Source: Meghimatium bilineatum | Taxonomy: Eukaryota; Mollusca; Gastropoda; Stylommatophora; Philomycidae | Direction of reading: 5' to 3' | Assembly: GCA_034231615.1 (NCBI GenBank) | Contig: CM067298.1 | Span: forward strand, 29,642,127-29,706,126 | Length of the DNA stretch: 64,000 nucleotides | Shown: positions 53,534 through 64,000 of the stretch, in pieces | How positions within the stretch are numbered: position 1 is the stretch's first letter | Layout: each line of letters begins with the position of its first letter | Notes under the pieces: generated by a model | What the model saw: only the letters and a program-made list of their open reading frames with translations | Told to the model about the DNA's origin: nothing | The model's database searches: none | Translations under genes and position numbers: made by a program

Positions 53534-54687
53534 ATACTTTCATTTTATATATATACAGATTACTCATTTGTAATCCTGCACCTATTCTGACAGAGCACAA
53601 ACTCTAACCTAGAGCTTCTTGCACAATGTTAGCAAGATCATGTGTGCCATGTCAGAGAGACACTGTAGTTGGACCAGACATGCGTTCCACATGAGAATTA
53701 ACTCCATCACTAAAACTGCTCTTGGATGAACAAATTAGGTTAGAAGAAAGTGTGAAAAAAGTGTGAAAACACAAGACAAATTCAAGGAGAATGTGAAACA
53801 GGAATGAAAAGAGATGAACTACCTCTTGAACACAACATAGAAAATAACCAAAGACAGAAAGGAATGGCAGGCTTTTATTACTGCCTTAAGCACCATGAAG
53901 GTAATTGTAGCAATGATGATAATACAATTTATCATGCTATCAAAAATATGACATGAGAGTGTGCATGCCTGCAAGATTAATTATAACTGTAAGCATATAT
54001 GTAGAAAATAAAGTCCTGTCTTTCCATGCCATTGAGATACACAGGAAATAAATATAGTGTTACGCCTGTATTTTTCTTTGACAAGCTACACATTAGGGAA
54101 AATGTGCTCAACATTCCACCCAGTTTCTTTTACTTTTGAAAATTTTATCAGATATCTATTTCTTGCTGGGTAACCATTTGTGATTGCAAAAATTATTAAA
54201 CTTAGCTATGGAAATTGAACCAGGATAACATAACTAGCGAGTCATTTACTACATCTCTTATATGTGAGATTTTATCTGAAAAATTATATCAGAATCCCAT
54301 GGTATGATGCAGTAAATTTTGTATTAATTCTGTGTTTATAAACATTATAGACACTTGAAATGTTTCCACAGTAATGCTAATAATAGCATATGTACATATG
54401 TGAAATAGAAATCCATTTCTGCAATCTTAATTCATAGCTGTTCATTAAAGTATTGTAGACATAAAAAATGTCTGTCCTGAAGAAAATGTCACAGAAAATT
54501 TCAACAAATGACTCAAAAGCCATGCTTAACCTTTAGCAAGCTAGATTAAAAAATACAAAACGTCTCTTTTTCAAAACGGATTTTTTTTTGAAATTTTTTT
54601 TTATTGATGATGACTGTTTTGAAAATGTGATAATTTTTTGGTTGTTAGAGATATTTAAATAATATTTGCACATATCAATAAAGAATT
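53534..54687. other. 3' flank of the channel gene, nothing recognised
   Basis: AT-rich sequence that may be partly 3' UTR if the second poly(A) signal at 54007 is used. No coding homology. Confidence 0.4.
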
Positions 54688-54868
54688 GAATTATGCATCC
54701 GCCGAAGATGGATGTGTCGGGCCATTGGCGCAAATATAACGGCGACACAACGCATTTCCATTCTCTGGACTACATCCTGCTGGAAATCTAGTAGGACCAT
54801 GGTCCTGCTATAAAAGAATTCAGCAGGAGTTTGAGAATGAACGCTGAAGAAGAAGAAGAATTATGCAT
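54688..54868 (+). mobile_element. SINE, short type, complete, with 11-bp target-site duplication
   Basis: GAATTATGCAT at 54688-54698 and 54858-54868 flanks a 159-bp element (54699-54857), which starts CCGCCGAAGATGGATGTGTC and ends GAGAATGAACGCTGAAGAAG. With the copy at 47011-47158 it fixes both ends of the family. It contains the palindrome GTAGGACCATGGTCCTGCTA, also seen in the LINE-A leader (GCAGGACCATAGTCCTGCC), so the SINE may derive in part from LINE-A. Confidence 0.93.
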
Positions 54869-55584
54869 ATATTGGTGTAATTTATGTACGTGTGTGTGTG
54901 ATACCAGACGTATGAGAAAGTGTTAAAGATGTTTTTCACAAAAAAACATATATTTTATAACAAATAAAGAGGGAAAAAATTAGTAAAAAAATAATGTACC
55001 TTACTTATCGAATTCCTTGGCAACACTGTACAATAAATCACACGCAAATCTGTTGTATTTATGTTCTTTCACTGCGAAATTATCAAAATATTGCCGGGGG
55101 AACTGTATAAAACATGTAGATTTGCAGTAAAATCGTTCTTTGAGCTTAAGCCTAGAGTCATTTTTGGTGCCACTTCAACATATTTGATATAAAACGTAGA
55201 AGTCCCCAAACCAACACGGCATTCTGTATATTCACTGCTGTGAAACTAAATAACCTAATAATTCATGATTCAAGCCACGATTCAATGTTATTTTATTCAA
55301 AATACGATGAAAGAAAGGTCTATAAAACTGATCCACCATCATCATATCATGGCATCGTACCGGTGTGCAGATGTGGTCAGATTAATTGCTATAACGTGTA
55401 TCTTCTGGCTAGCCATTGTTACAATGATCATGTCGGACGAAGGAATTAACCGGCTTCGATTGCGCATGTTTCCCGAGTAACCAATCAGGCAGCGGGGCGT
55501 CTATTATAACAATATATCATTGGATGGAGAATGGCGACTAGCGCGACCGGTGTTAATATAGGTGCGGTGAAGGTTAAATCGGTA

Positions 55585-55705
55585 ATCTCACCGAAAGGCC
55601 ATATCATATCCAAGATGTAAACAATGTTGCAATACATTTTGTTCTCTGAAATATATCCTGCTAATGTGCATGAGTCTGAGAACGAATGCAGAGAAGAGGA
55701 AGCTA
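55585..55705 (+). mobile_element. SINE remnant
   Basis: tctctgaaatatatcctgct, aatgtgcatgagtctgagaa and cgaatgcagagaagaggaag are degraded forms of the SINE 3' half. Confidence 0.55.
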
Positions 55706-56118
55706 CATTCTGCAGTGTTGATCTTGTATCTTTGGAAATAGTTGTTTAATGTATGGTAAATGGTGCCCTGTATGCAAATCAACATTTTAGCAATTATTAT
55801 GGAGACCACAGTGAATCTGAGTAACCAGTAGGTGAGAGATAGACCTAAAATAATATATGTATATGGCCTGTGCAGCATTATAAAAGTTTCACATAAATAT
55901 ATTAACAGAGTTATCATTTCAACTCAAAAAATGTTTTACAAGAATAAAGCAAGTCAGTAAAACAGACTAAGCTACGTATACAACAGGCAATAAATGACCG
56001 GATGGACAGGAGGAGAGGGGAAAGTGTTTATCTGAGAGTTGGAAACATGTTCAAGGTCAGAAATTAATGGTCACAGTTAACTGTGAAAATAGGATAATCC
56101 CACAGAATTATTGTTTCT

Positions 56119-56226
56119 AATCAATGAAAGTCAATTGAAAAATCATGTAATACCCAAATTAAAAGCACTGAAAATCAATGAAAGTCAGTTGAAAAATCAT
56201 GTAATACCCAAATTAAAAGCACTGAA
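56119..56226. repeat. 54-bp tandem duplication
   Basis: Two adjacent copies of a 54-bp unit (tcaatgaaagtcaattgaaa ...) with a single visible difference, so the duplication is recent. Confidence 0.92.
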
Positions 56227-56503
56227 ACATAGATATCAGGTAGATAAGTAGGTGAAGAGCTTACCTCTCCATTGAAGAGGATCACTCCTTTCAACCAGTG
56301 GACAATGTCCAAGAAGGCTATATCAAGACATGCAACCAAAAAGTGTTAGAGGTAGGAAGACCTCTAATGTATGCTTCTAGTATATGCTTTTAAAGTGACA
56401 GTTATCGTGGTAGGTAGGTACTGAATTTATCTCTCTTTTTGAGGAGCCTGCTCTTTCAACCAGCAGACAATAAAGTCCAGTTAGATTGTATCAGAATACA
56501 CTA

Positions 56504-56600
56504 CCATAAAACATTAGAGGACAAAGACCCCAAGTTTACTAACACATAGCTATCATAAAACATTAGAGGACAAAAACCCCAAGTTTACTAACACATACCG
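56504..56600. repeat. 49-bp tandem duplication
   Basis: Two copies of ataaaacattagaggacaaa ... aagtttactaacacata, nearly identical. With the 54-bp duplication 300 bp earlier it marks a slippage-prone flank. 56601-57457 holds nothing else recognised. Confidence 0.9.
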
Positions 56601-57457
56601 TAGCTATCATAAAACAAACTGAAGTATATGGCATCAGGGAACCTGGTTAATGTTACGGTGTTTGTGCACTGCTTGAGAGATCTTTCTGTGCACAAATGAC
56701 TATTGACCACAATGCAATTATGATGCTCCTAACATACAAATGAGATTATGTTTAAGTCAGGGGTTAGATGTTAGTGTAAGAAAAAAACACAATTATAAGT
56801 GAGGCTAGAATGGTAAGTAGTCATCACAGTACCCTAAGTATTTTTATTTAGTTATTTCCCCTACCTCTTTACAGTTTGACAATTGTAAATTACAATTACA
56901 CAAAGGTAAGGTAAAGGTAGATCCCATGGCAGCAACCTGCCACCGAGAATGGAGATAACTCTTCATGTACTAAGCAGCAGCAACAATCAGAAGTAGTAGC
57001 CAGTTCACTAGCTTGCTGTCTTTACATCCCCTAACTCATGCATAAGGTACTTATTTACAGCTCAGGTACCTATTAAATGGAACTTATTTATAACATTTTG
57101 AATTTATGTGGTGTATCAGTTTGTGTTCCCTCTTGAAGATTATTTTATTTTCCTGCTCAGAATAAATGCCACCTCTTATTAGACAATGTTTTTCTCTTAT
57201 GGAAATTTGCAAAGATAAAATATGTATTATAACAGCAAAGACATCTGTAAATCCTCAATGAAAGATTTGTCTATTGACTCTCAAAATTGTGGGCTGTCCA
57301 ACAGAAGCAATATCTGGAAAGAAACTCTAATCACATGGGCAGCTTCATTTAAGAAAAGTATAATGAAATAGAGAAATATGCAAACATAAATATTTTGTGA
57401 CTTGATCACATAGAATGCTCATTCATGAGAGATACTGCTCAACTAGTTACTTTTCTA

Positions 57458-57750
57458 GGTTCATTACGGGAATCAGTGGCTACATTTTAACGGAACAAAT
57501 CATATATTATTTAACAAAACAAACTTTTGGTAAAGACACATAAACTGCAGCATCCATTGTTCTGCGCACAACTCACTGAGAGCCCCGTCCCCCTGGATAA
57601 CCTTGGGAGGTGGGGGACTCTCAGTGCATTGCGCGCAGATCAATTCATTGGTAGTAGAAGTTGCATCTTTTTAATCTCAGTCACGAACGCTGTATGAAGT
57701 TGCATATTTTTAAAAAGTTGTGATGTTGCCATGGTTTCCTGTAATGAACC
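57458..57750. mobile_element. Fold-back MITE, third copy
   Basis: The ends ggttcattacggg and cctgtaatgaacc are inverted. The centre is a near-palindrome: tctgcgcacaactcactgag ... ctctcagtgcattgcgcgca, with cccc/gggg arms. It aligns throughout with 51541-51836. Confidence 0.83.
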
Positions 57751-58013
57751 TTTTTACTTAACGACCTTCAAAACAAAAAGGTCATACACACATCATTATT
57801 TGGTGATGAAATATGTTTTCTTATGTTAATAATGATGAGGGAATGTGTTATCAAATGTGTGAGTACTTATGATTTGTTTGTTTTTTATGATATGAGTGTG
57901 CGTTTCCTTGGTCATACTTTGTGAGAAAGCAGTTGGTTTGTGAGCATCTGTTAATAAATGACTGTTTAATGCAGATATGTAATTAACATTGTTGTAATAC
58001 ATCATTTATAGCT

Positions 58014-58062
58014 CTTCTTCTGATTTTGTTCTCAAACTCCTGCAGATTAGCAGGACTTATTT
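58014..58062 (-). mobile_element. SINE 3'-tail fragment
   Basis: cttcttctgattttgttctcaaactcctgc then agattagcagga equals the reverse complement of the SINE terminus only. Confidence 0.6.
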
Positions 58063-58336
58063 GGAGAATAGAAGTTACTTATCGGTGAATACAGGTGTCC
58101 GTCAGTAACAAGATATAACGTGGAACTATTTTTTTCTGTTCTTAATAAAAGTTGGAAAGATCTAAAGAATTAACATAATTGTACTCTGGTTTTTTTTCCT
58201 CATATGCACTAGAATCCCTCTCAGCAGATGTGTCACATGCTGAGATTATAACTCAAATCACATAATTCCATAGCTCATGGGTAAATCACTAGGAACATTA
58301 ATGTGTTTGTAAACACACTATTGCCACCTTTTTTTC

Positions 58337-58570
58337 TGCTTCTTCCATTCACTTAAAATGTGACTACATGCTTATCTGTAATTTTGTCTCTTCAATAATC
58401 TTTTTGTTTCATACAGAGATCCTAGAGCTTTGACTCTAGTGTTGTTTTTATGAGCCAGTATGTTTGTCTCAGCGTCTCATATTCAGGAAATTTTGAAGTA
58501 TATGTTCTGCAGTATGTGTTGCCTGTCCACGTGTACACATGGCTGTGCTGCCAATCTTGAATTTTGTGTA
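58337..58570 (-). mobile_element. LINE-A 3' fragment, left piece, split by a TIR element
   Basis: tcttccattcacttaaaatg through gccaatcttgaattttgtgta follows the LINE-A 3' end. It stops inside the C-terminal coding region at attttgtgta and resumes at 63964 (tatatgttactgcagagttg), giving a 21-position gap-free alignment across the join. More decayed than the 11252-11715 copy. Confidence 0.88.
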
Positions 58571-59045
58571 GGGTAACTGGGGGCAAAGTGTTGCACGGGG
58601 CAAAATGCAAAAGGTGTTTTTTCCCGGTTCTATGGCATTTCTTGTCAACACATGTGCATGACTATGGCAGATGCCAACATTGCAATCTTTGACACAACGA
58701 AGTTTGATAGGTCAGGGATAAGTCAATTTTCAACAATGCGGAATAATATTTTTTCACTGTGCTCGATCTATTTTTTTGTGCACCTCCTCACACTCTACCT
58801 GCTGTTATCATTAATATCTTGATTTTTTGTTAATGTTTAAACTGAAATATATGTTGTGTTGTTAAGTAATTAAGCACATTATCTTGTCAGGCTGTTTTTT
58901 TTTCATCGAAATTTATGATAATTGCTAACTATTTATTTTTGGGTAAAGTGACGCCAATTATTGGAGCAAAGTGGCGCATTCACAATGTATGGAAAAATTG
59001 TAGATTAGATGTCGTGAGGAAGATGACGTTCTAATGCTAGGAGAG

Positions 59046-59050
<5 letters not shown>

Positions 59051-59083
<33 letters not shown>
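59051..59083. repeat. (TA)n microsatellite at the LINE-B insertion site
   Basis: About 16 TA units directly before tatggttat. It overlaps the left target duplication of LINE-B, so the LINE integrated at the edge of, or helped create, the array. Confidence 0.93.
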
Positions 59084-59085
<2 letters not shown>

Positions 59086-62000
59086 TTATTCTTCTTCTTC
59101 TGCGATCAGTTTCCTATGCTCATAAGTCTATACAGGAAGGTGGGCCGCCTCCATGAATTCAGTCATCTGCAGGAGGTCCTCACGGTTGCCCCACAGCTTC
59201 ACCTTCAGATCTGTCTCTTGAGGCCATATTTTGGTTCTCACGTCATCAAATAGTGGGCATGTCTGCAGAATATGTTCTGGAGTCTGGGGACCCTTTTGAC
59301 ATGGGCATTAGTCAGTTTGGGCAGCCTTAATTTTGTGGAGATGTGCTTGTAGTCTGCAGTGTCCTGTGCGAAGTCTAAAAATTGTGGTTTGTTGTGACCT
59401 GTTTAGCTTTAGAATAGGGTCCTGTGGAAAGTTACTGCCTGTTCTCTGACTCCATGTATGTTTGTATTTTCCTTTGATGAGGGTTTTTGCTTCAGTCAGT
59501 GATATTCTGTGCTGGAATTGTTCCTTTTTTGCACCTGCTTTTGCCAGTCTGTCAGCTCCTTCATTTCCTGCTATTCCACAGTGTGCAGGGATCCACTGCA
59601 GCACAACTTTATTGTTGGCAGATAATTGATTTAGAAGTTCTACAGTTGTTTTTGTTAGGAGATCTTTAGGTTCCTTTTGGATGGTTTGGAGTACTGACAT
59701 GCAGTCACAAAAGAAGACTATGTTAGCTCCTTTGAGCCTCCGTTCCTCTAGAGCCTTTGATGCTTCCAAGATTGCTTGTAGCTCTGCCCTGTAATTTGTT
59801 GATAATTTGCCAGTAGCGATTGAGAGTTCTAGTTTTGGGGTGTTTGGTATGAGTATTAGTATCCCAGCTCCTCCTTTCTTTACTGCACCCTCTGATGATC
59901 CATCTGTGAAGACATGAATCCACTGTGAGGTAGGGTATTGGGTGTCTAGGTGATAAAGTGTTTTTGCCTTAAGGGCAGTAGGGGTTTCCATAGTTTTGCT
60001 CTCAATGCCTGGTATTGTAAGTTTTGCAGTATATATAGGTGAAGTGTTTGTGATGTTGCAATATGCTTCTAGCTGTTCCCATTCATCCGGATTGTTGCTG
60101 GTTACTTCTTTATTGGCTTTCATAAGTTTTTTTGATAGGTGATTGAAGCTTGGTCTTTTTAGTCTGTTTTTTGTTAGTTCTTTTGTTTTTTCATGCATAG
60201 GGTGATGTTTCAGGCGTCTAAATTTTTCTGTCATTATTGTGATTTTCTCATCCCTGCGGTCTGTTAGGTTTTGTAATCCTGCTGTTGCTTCCATTGATGT
60301 TATAGGTGTGCTCCTTAGTCCTCCTGTTATGATTCGGAGACCTGCATTTTGAATTTTGTCCAGCTTTTGAAGATTGGTATTTGCTGCTGTTGCATATGTG
60401 GTCAATCCATATTCCAGAGTTGGACGAATGTGACCTACATAGACTTGTCTTATGGTTTTTATGTTGGCTCCCCAATCTGTCCCAGATAGTTTTTTCATTA
60501 TTTGTAGTCTGCATGTGGCTTTATTTTCTGTCTCTTCAATGTGTGATCCCCAAGTAAGTCTTTTGTCAAATTTTAGCCCCAGGTAGACTGGGCTGTTTTC
60601 TTTTGGGAGTGGGGTATTGTCTAGAGTGAGAGTATAATTTTCAGGCTTTGTGGAGAGGGTGAAAAGTGTAGTGACGGTCTTACTTTTGTTTATTTGAACA
60701 CCCCAGGTTTTTGCCCACTCTTCAACTTTGTTTATTGCCTCCTGCATTCTAACTTTTGCAACTCCAATGTATTCTGATTGGGTCCAGATAGCAAGATCGT
60801 CTGCATGGAGAGCTCTATGTACATATGGTGTGAATAGTTTTGGCAAATCATCTATAAAAACTATAAAGAGTGTGGGGGACAGAATTCCTCCCTGTGGGAC
60901 ACCTTCTGTTATGTTGACCATTTTACTTTTCATTCCCTGGAGTTTGACTCTTGCATGTCTGCCTCGTAGGAAGCTTTTTATCCACTGAAACATTTTGCAT
61001 CTGATTCCTTTCTGGGCAAGTTTTAGCAATAGCCCCTCTTTCCAGACTTTGTCAAAGGCCTTTGTGAGGTCAAAGAAGGTAGCTAGGAGTTTTGATTTTT
61101 TCTGGAAAGCATCTTCTATTTCCTGGGCAAGGTATGTTGTTTGGTCCTCAGTGCATCTGTGTTTTCTGAAGCCTGATTGGCAGTCATCTAGAAGATTGTT
61201 TTCCTCCAGGTAGTTTAAGAGTCTGTTATTCACCATTTTTTCCATGACCTTTCCTAAGCAACTAAGTAGACTGATAGGGCGGTAACTTGTTTTGTTGGTT
61301 TTTGGTTTTCCTTTCTTGGCAATTGGAATTATTTCTGCCTCTTTCCATTCTTCTGGGAAGATCCCTTGCGCCCATGATTCATTAAACAGGTCTAGGATTC
61401 TGCTTCTACCCACAGGACCTAGGTGTTGGAGCATTTCATTTGTGATTCCATCGGGTCCAGGGGCTTTCTTCTTTTTTAGATTTTGAATTGCCATGTTAAG
61501 TTCTGATTTGTGAAAAGGTGAGTTCATTGTGCCTGGGCAAGGTTGATGTTTATTTACAAGGTTTTTTGTCTCTCGTCTTACTTCAGCAGTTCTTGTTCTA
61601 GTTATCTTAATTTTGCTTTCTTCAGCATAGGAGTCTGCTAGAATATTTGCAGCTTGTGTGCCAGTGTAGGACTTCCCCTTGTCTTCTATGATGATACTAC
61701 TTTGGGGGTTGTTTTCTTCATTGAGGCACTTGATAAGTTTCCACATATTTGTTGAGTCTTTTTCCATGTTGAGTGTTGCTGTTTTTTCTTTCCAGCTGGA
61801 TCTAATGCTGTTTAGCTTTTCTCTCCTGAAAATTGCTTGCAGTCTATTGTGTTCAATGATATTGGTTTCTGTTGGTCTAGTTTCCATCTTGGATCTTGCA
61901 GCAGAGGCTTCATCATGCATAGCCTGGAGTTTTTTGTTCCAGAAGGGTTTGTAGTTTTGTCTTCTTCCTCTAGGTATACTGTTGTTGGCAGCTTCCAGGA

Positions 62001-63541
62001 TTATTCCTGTTATTAATTTTGCATCTTTCCGTATATTTCTTGCTGTAAGATGTGTTATTAGTTTTTCCTCTGTACGGCGTTGGTAAGTGTCCCAGTTAGC
62101 CTTCTTGTAGTTCCAGCTAGCGATTTTGTGTTGTTGCTTTTCTGTCTTGTGGTTCCCCTTTATTGTTAATATTACGGGCTTGTGGTCACTCCCACCAAGC
62201 TGTTGTGCCACTATTCTTTCTGTCACAAGTTGGATGTCCTCTGTTGCAATGGCAAGATCTGGAGTGCTCTGAGATTTCCATCGTCTGGAGTAAAAGGTTG
62301 GCTCTGATAGATGTTCATTTATAAGGATTAGCCTATTTTCTATCATCCAGTCTTCTATTTCTTCTCCTCTCAAGTCCATAGTTGGGTAACCCCAGTTTGG
62401 GGAATGACTGTTGAAATCTCCAACTATAATATGATTTGATGATGTGAGAGGTATTGTCCTGAGGTGTAATTTTTTGTTGTTTGGGCAGTAGAAATTTGTG
62501 ATAATCAGTGGTTCTGGGGTTGTATGTAATTTGATGGTGAGATGTTCTGAGTCCTCTGGGTTACGTGCGATTTCTGTAGTAGGTATGTTATTTCGTACCA
62601 TTGTGATGATCCCTCCTTTGTGGCCTAATCTATCTAATCTGAAGCATTCAAAACCTCTGATGGAGAATCTGTTGCTGTCATTAAGATGTGTCTCCTGAAT
62701 GCACAAGACATCAATCTTTTGCTTTTGAAGGAAATTCTGCAGTTCTAGTTTCTTCTTAGCCACACCCTCACTGTTCCACTGCATAATTTTGATTGTGTTT
62801 TTGTTGTCATGATTGGTTTGGCCGGTTGCTCTACTCTGTTTAATCCCGGGTCCCCGATACACAGAGTCATCATCAGTAGCTTTTGGTGGACCCATTCGAG
62901 GCTGGGGGTCCTGAGCTCCTCCTGCCTGGCGATGAATCACAGGGGCAGCCCCACTTCGTGTAACGAATCCGAGCATAGTCATTAACTGTATAATGCGTAC
63001 ATGTCCCATTTCCATTGCTGGGTACCCACGCCTGTTCAGGCTGACATGTTCCGTCTTCGGTGAGGGAAGTTATGGAGTCTTCCTATCCATGTTCTTGGAC
63101 ATCCTAGCACTGCCCGCAAGACATCGGAGGTTTGTGGAGTGGACTTCTCCTATTTTACTATCAGGGTTGTCTCCCATAGCCTCTCCATCTCCCGATGGTG
63201 ACTGCAAGGCAGCAATTTTTTGGGGAAAAAAAAAATCCCCCCCCCCTTTCCCAACGTGCTCCTGGCATGGAGTTGTAACTCCACACCAACAGCGTGAGCT
63301 TATAGCGGCTCATACTCGCTTGAAGCTGCCCGTCACTGGACACATGGGGTATTTCAGTGGGGATATCAGCACCGACTGATATCCCGCCCCGTCCTGGTAG
63401 GCAACAGCACCGGTTTCGTCCGCGGCTGCTTAATTGCAGCAAACACTCCATATATGGACATTTATGGAGTGCCCTCCACCATCCGCCACCTGTGGACGCG
63501 CCTGGTAGGGGTCGGTAGCCCCCCCCAGGATATATGGTTAT
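59078..63541 (-). mobile_element. Full-length LINE-B, 4440 bp, with 12-bp target-site duplication
   Basis: ATATATGGTTAT at 59078-59089 and 63530-63541 bounds 59090-63529. On the minus strand: a GC-rich 514-nt leader starting CCTGGGGGGGGCTACC, one long ORF, a 38-nt trailer (ending CTGATCGCAGAAGAAGAAGA). No ORF1. The leader contains stem-forming words (CCUGG...CCAGG, CUCCAUA..UAUGGAG). Antisense to the channel gene, 5.7 kb past its stop. Confidence 0.94.
59128..63015 (-). pseudogene. LINE-B polyprotein (EN-RT-RNase H), one internal stop
   Basis: 1235 codons from ATG 63015 to TAA at 59308-59310, then 59 more in-frame codons to TAG at 59128-59130. APE endonuclease from about residue 75: [111 protein letters not shown] (His for Tyr in YADD, both Asp kept). 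RNase H from about 1034: VFTDGSSEGAVKKGGAGILI, RAELQAI, FFCDCMSVLQ, IPAHCGIAGNEGADRLA. The stop falls just before CPCQKGPQTPEHILQTCPLF, so only the terminal cysteine motif is cut off. I-like LINE group by domain content. Confidence 0.95.
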
Positions 63542-64000
63542 AACGATCATCATCCAACCTTGCAAAGACATTAGCTTTAAAATGGACCTTACAAACTATT
63601 TTTTATCTTTATATTTTTTGGGGGATTAAAGTTGCGGATCTAGGTCTGTTTATTCAATCTATTCTTAGAACATATTTACACAGTGCTAGATCTGTCACAG
63701 TGGCAATCTCCATCCATTTTATAGTGGTTTGTACCACTTTTTTGCCTGCGTAACTTTGTCCCAAAAAATGGGCAAAGTGATTTTTTTTACATATGTTCAG
63801 AAATTCTCATTCTACTTTCTACACATTATTGTATGTTTTCAACCATCACTAATATAAGATGGATGGATAAGCTATACCCTGATGGCAGTGTGGTCTCTCA
63901 TAGTTAAGTCTAGTTGTCAATACGTAAAAATGTGAAAAGTGTAACGCTTTTCCCCGGCTACCCTATATGTTACTGCAGAGTTGGTTTTGTCCTATTCTCA

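Larger units (their letters stand above)
58571..63963. mobile_element. Non-autonomous TIR transposon (about 0.94 kb) split by LINE-B
   Basis: Ends GGGTAACTGGGGGCAAAGTG and (reverse complement) GGGTAGCCGGGGAAAAGCGT; TTGCAC and TTACAC follow. They are imperfect terminal inverted repeats next to TA at 58569-58570 and 63964-63965. Internal gggcaaagtg words occur near both ends. No transposase frame remains outside LINE-B. TA target and TIR type suggest a pogo/Tc1-like origin. The LINE-A host sequence is restored exactly when it is removed. Confidence 0.82.

Noticed and set aside
59090..63529. HDV-like ribozyme at the LINE-B 5' end
   Set aside because: CCUGG/CCAGG and GGGG/CCCC stems and a CGGA J4/2-like word can be drawn, but no P2 partner follows, so the full fold fails.

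Overview
This is an AT-rich animal genomic window. It holds the 3' half of one host gene spread over about 45 kb, with large introns full of transposable elements. The host gene, on the + strand, is a four-domain voltage-gated cation channel of the sodium-channel family. Ten exons between 7900 and 53390 splice in frame with GT-AG borders at every junction. They give 864 codons from the start of domain III to the natural stop; domains I and II must lie upstream of the window. The domain III pore reads ATFEGWM (Glu where NaV1 channels have Lys) and the domain IV pore reads TSAGW (Ala). This is the second half of a DEEA filter, typical of the invertebrate NaV2 (DSC1/BSC1/60E) class. The III-IV inactivation linker has AFL instead of IFM, and the domain IV S4 segment has lost two gating charges.

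The organism is an invertebrate with a repeat-rich genome. RNase H-bearing LINEs, RTE-type LINEs with TGATGA tails, mariner/pogo remnants and long CATA arrays would suit a mollusc or another lophotrochozoan, but the phylum cannot be fixed from sequence alone.

Layout. 1-7490: old LINE debris, including a 644-bp segment present twice, and a SINE nested in an RTE-type LINE. 7900-30222: domain III and inactivation-linker exons. The introns between them hold a Tigger-like MITE, a pogo-like transposase remnant, a 1.15-kb GC-rich retroposon with 13-bp target duplications, a perfect-TIR element, and an intact 2.38-kb Tc1/mariner-superfamily transposon (427-aa transposase) that landed in a SINE. 30223-36337: an intron with a full-length but mutated 4.0-kb LINE (called LINE-A here). 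36338-52113: domain IV exon, a 36-nt microexon and two introns crowded with LINE pieces and microsatellites. 52114-53390: terminal exon (domain IV S4 to C-terminus). 53391-64000: 3' flank with SINEs, MITEs and a three-level nest: a LINE-A fragment, split by a TIR element, split in turn by a 4.44-kb LINE (LINE-B) whose frame has a single stop codon.

The repeats form a connected ecology. LINE-A, LINE-B, the SINEs and probably the 1.15-kb retroposon all end in a similar 3' tail running into (GAA)n, so the LINE enzymes probably mobilise the SINEs. Two independent LINE-A copies start at exactly the same base. Their first 75 nt can be folded into a nested pseudoknot resembling an HDV-like self-cleaving ribozyme, with compensatory base changes between the copies. 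This is the strongest candidate here for a functional RNA not yet described in this element family. No tRNA, rRNA, CRISPR or prokaryotic gene was seen. LINE family names A-D are labels used only for this window.
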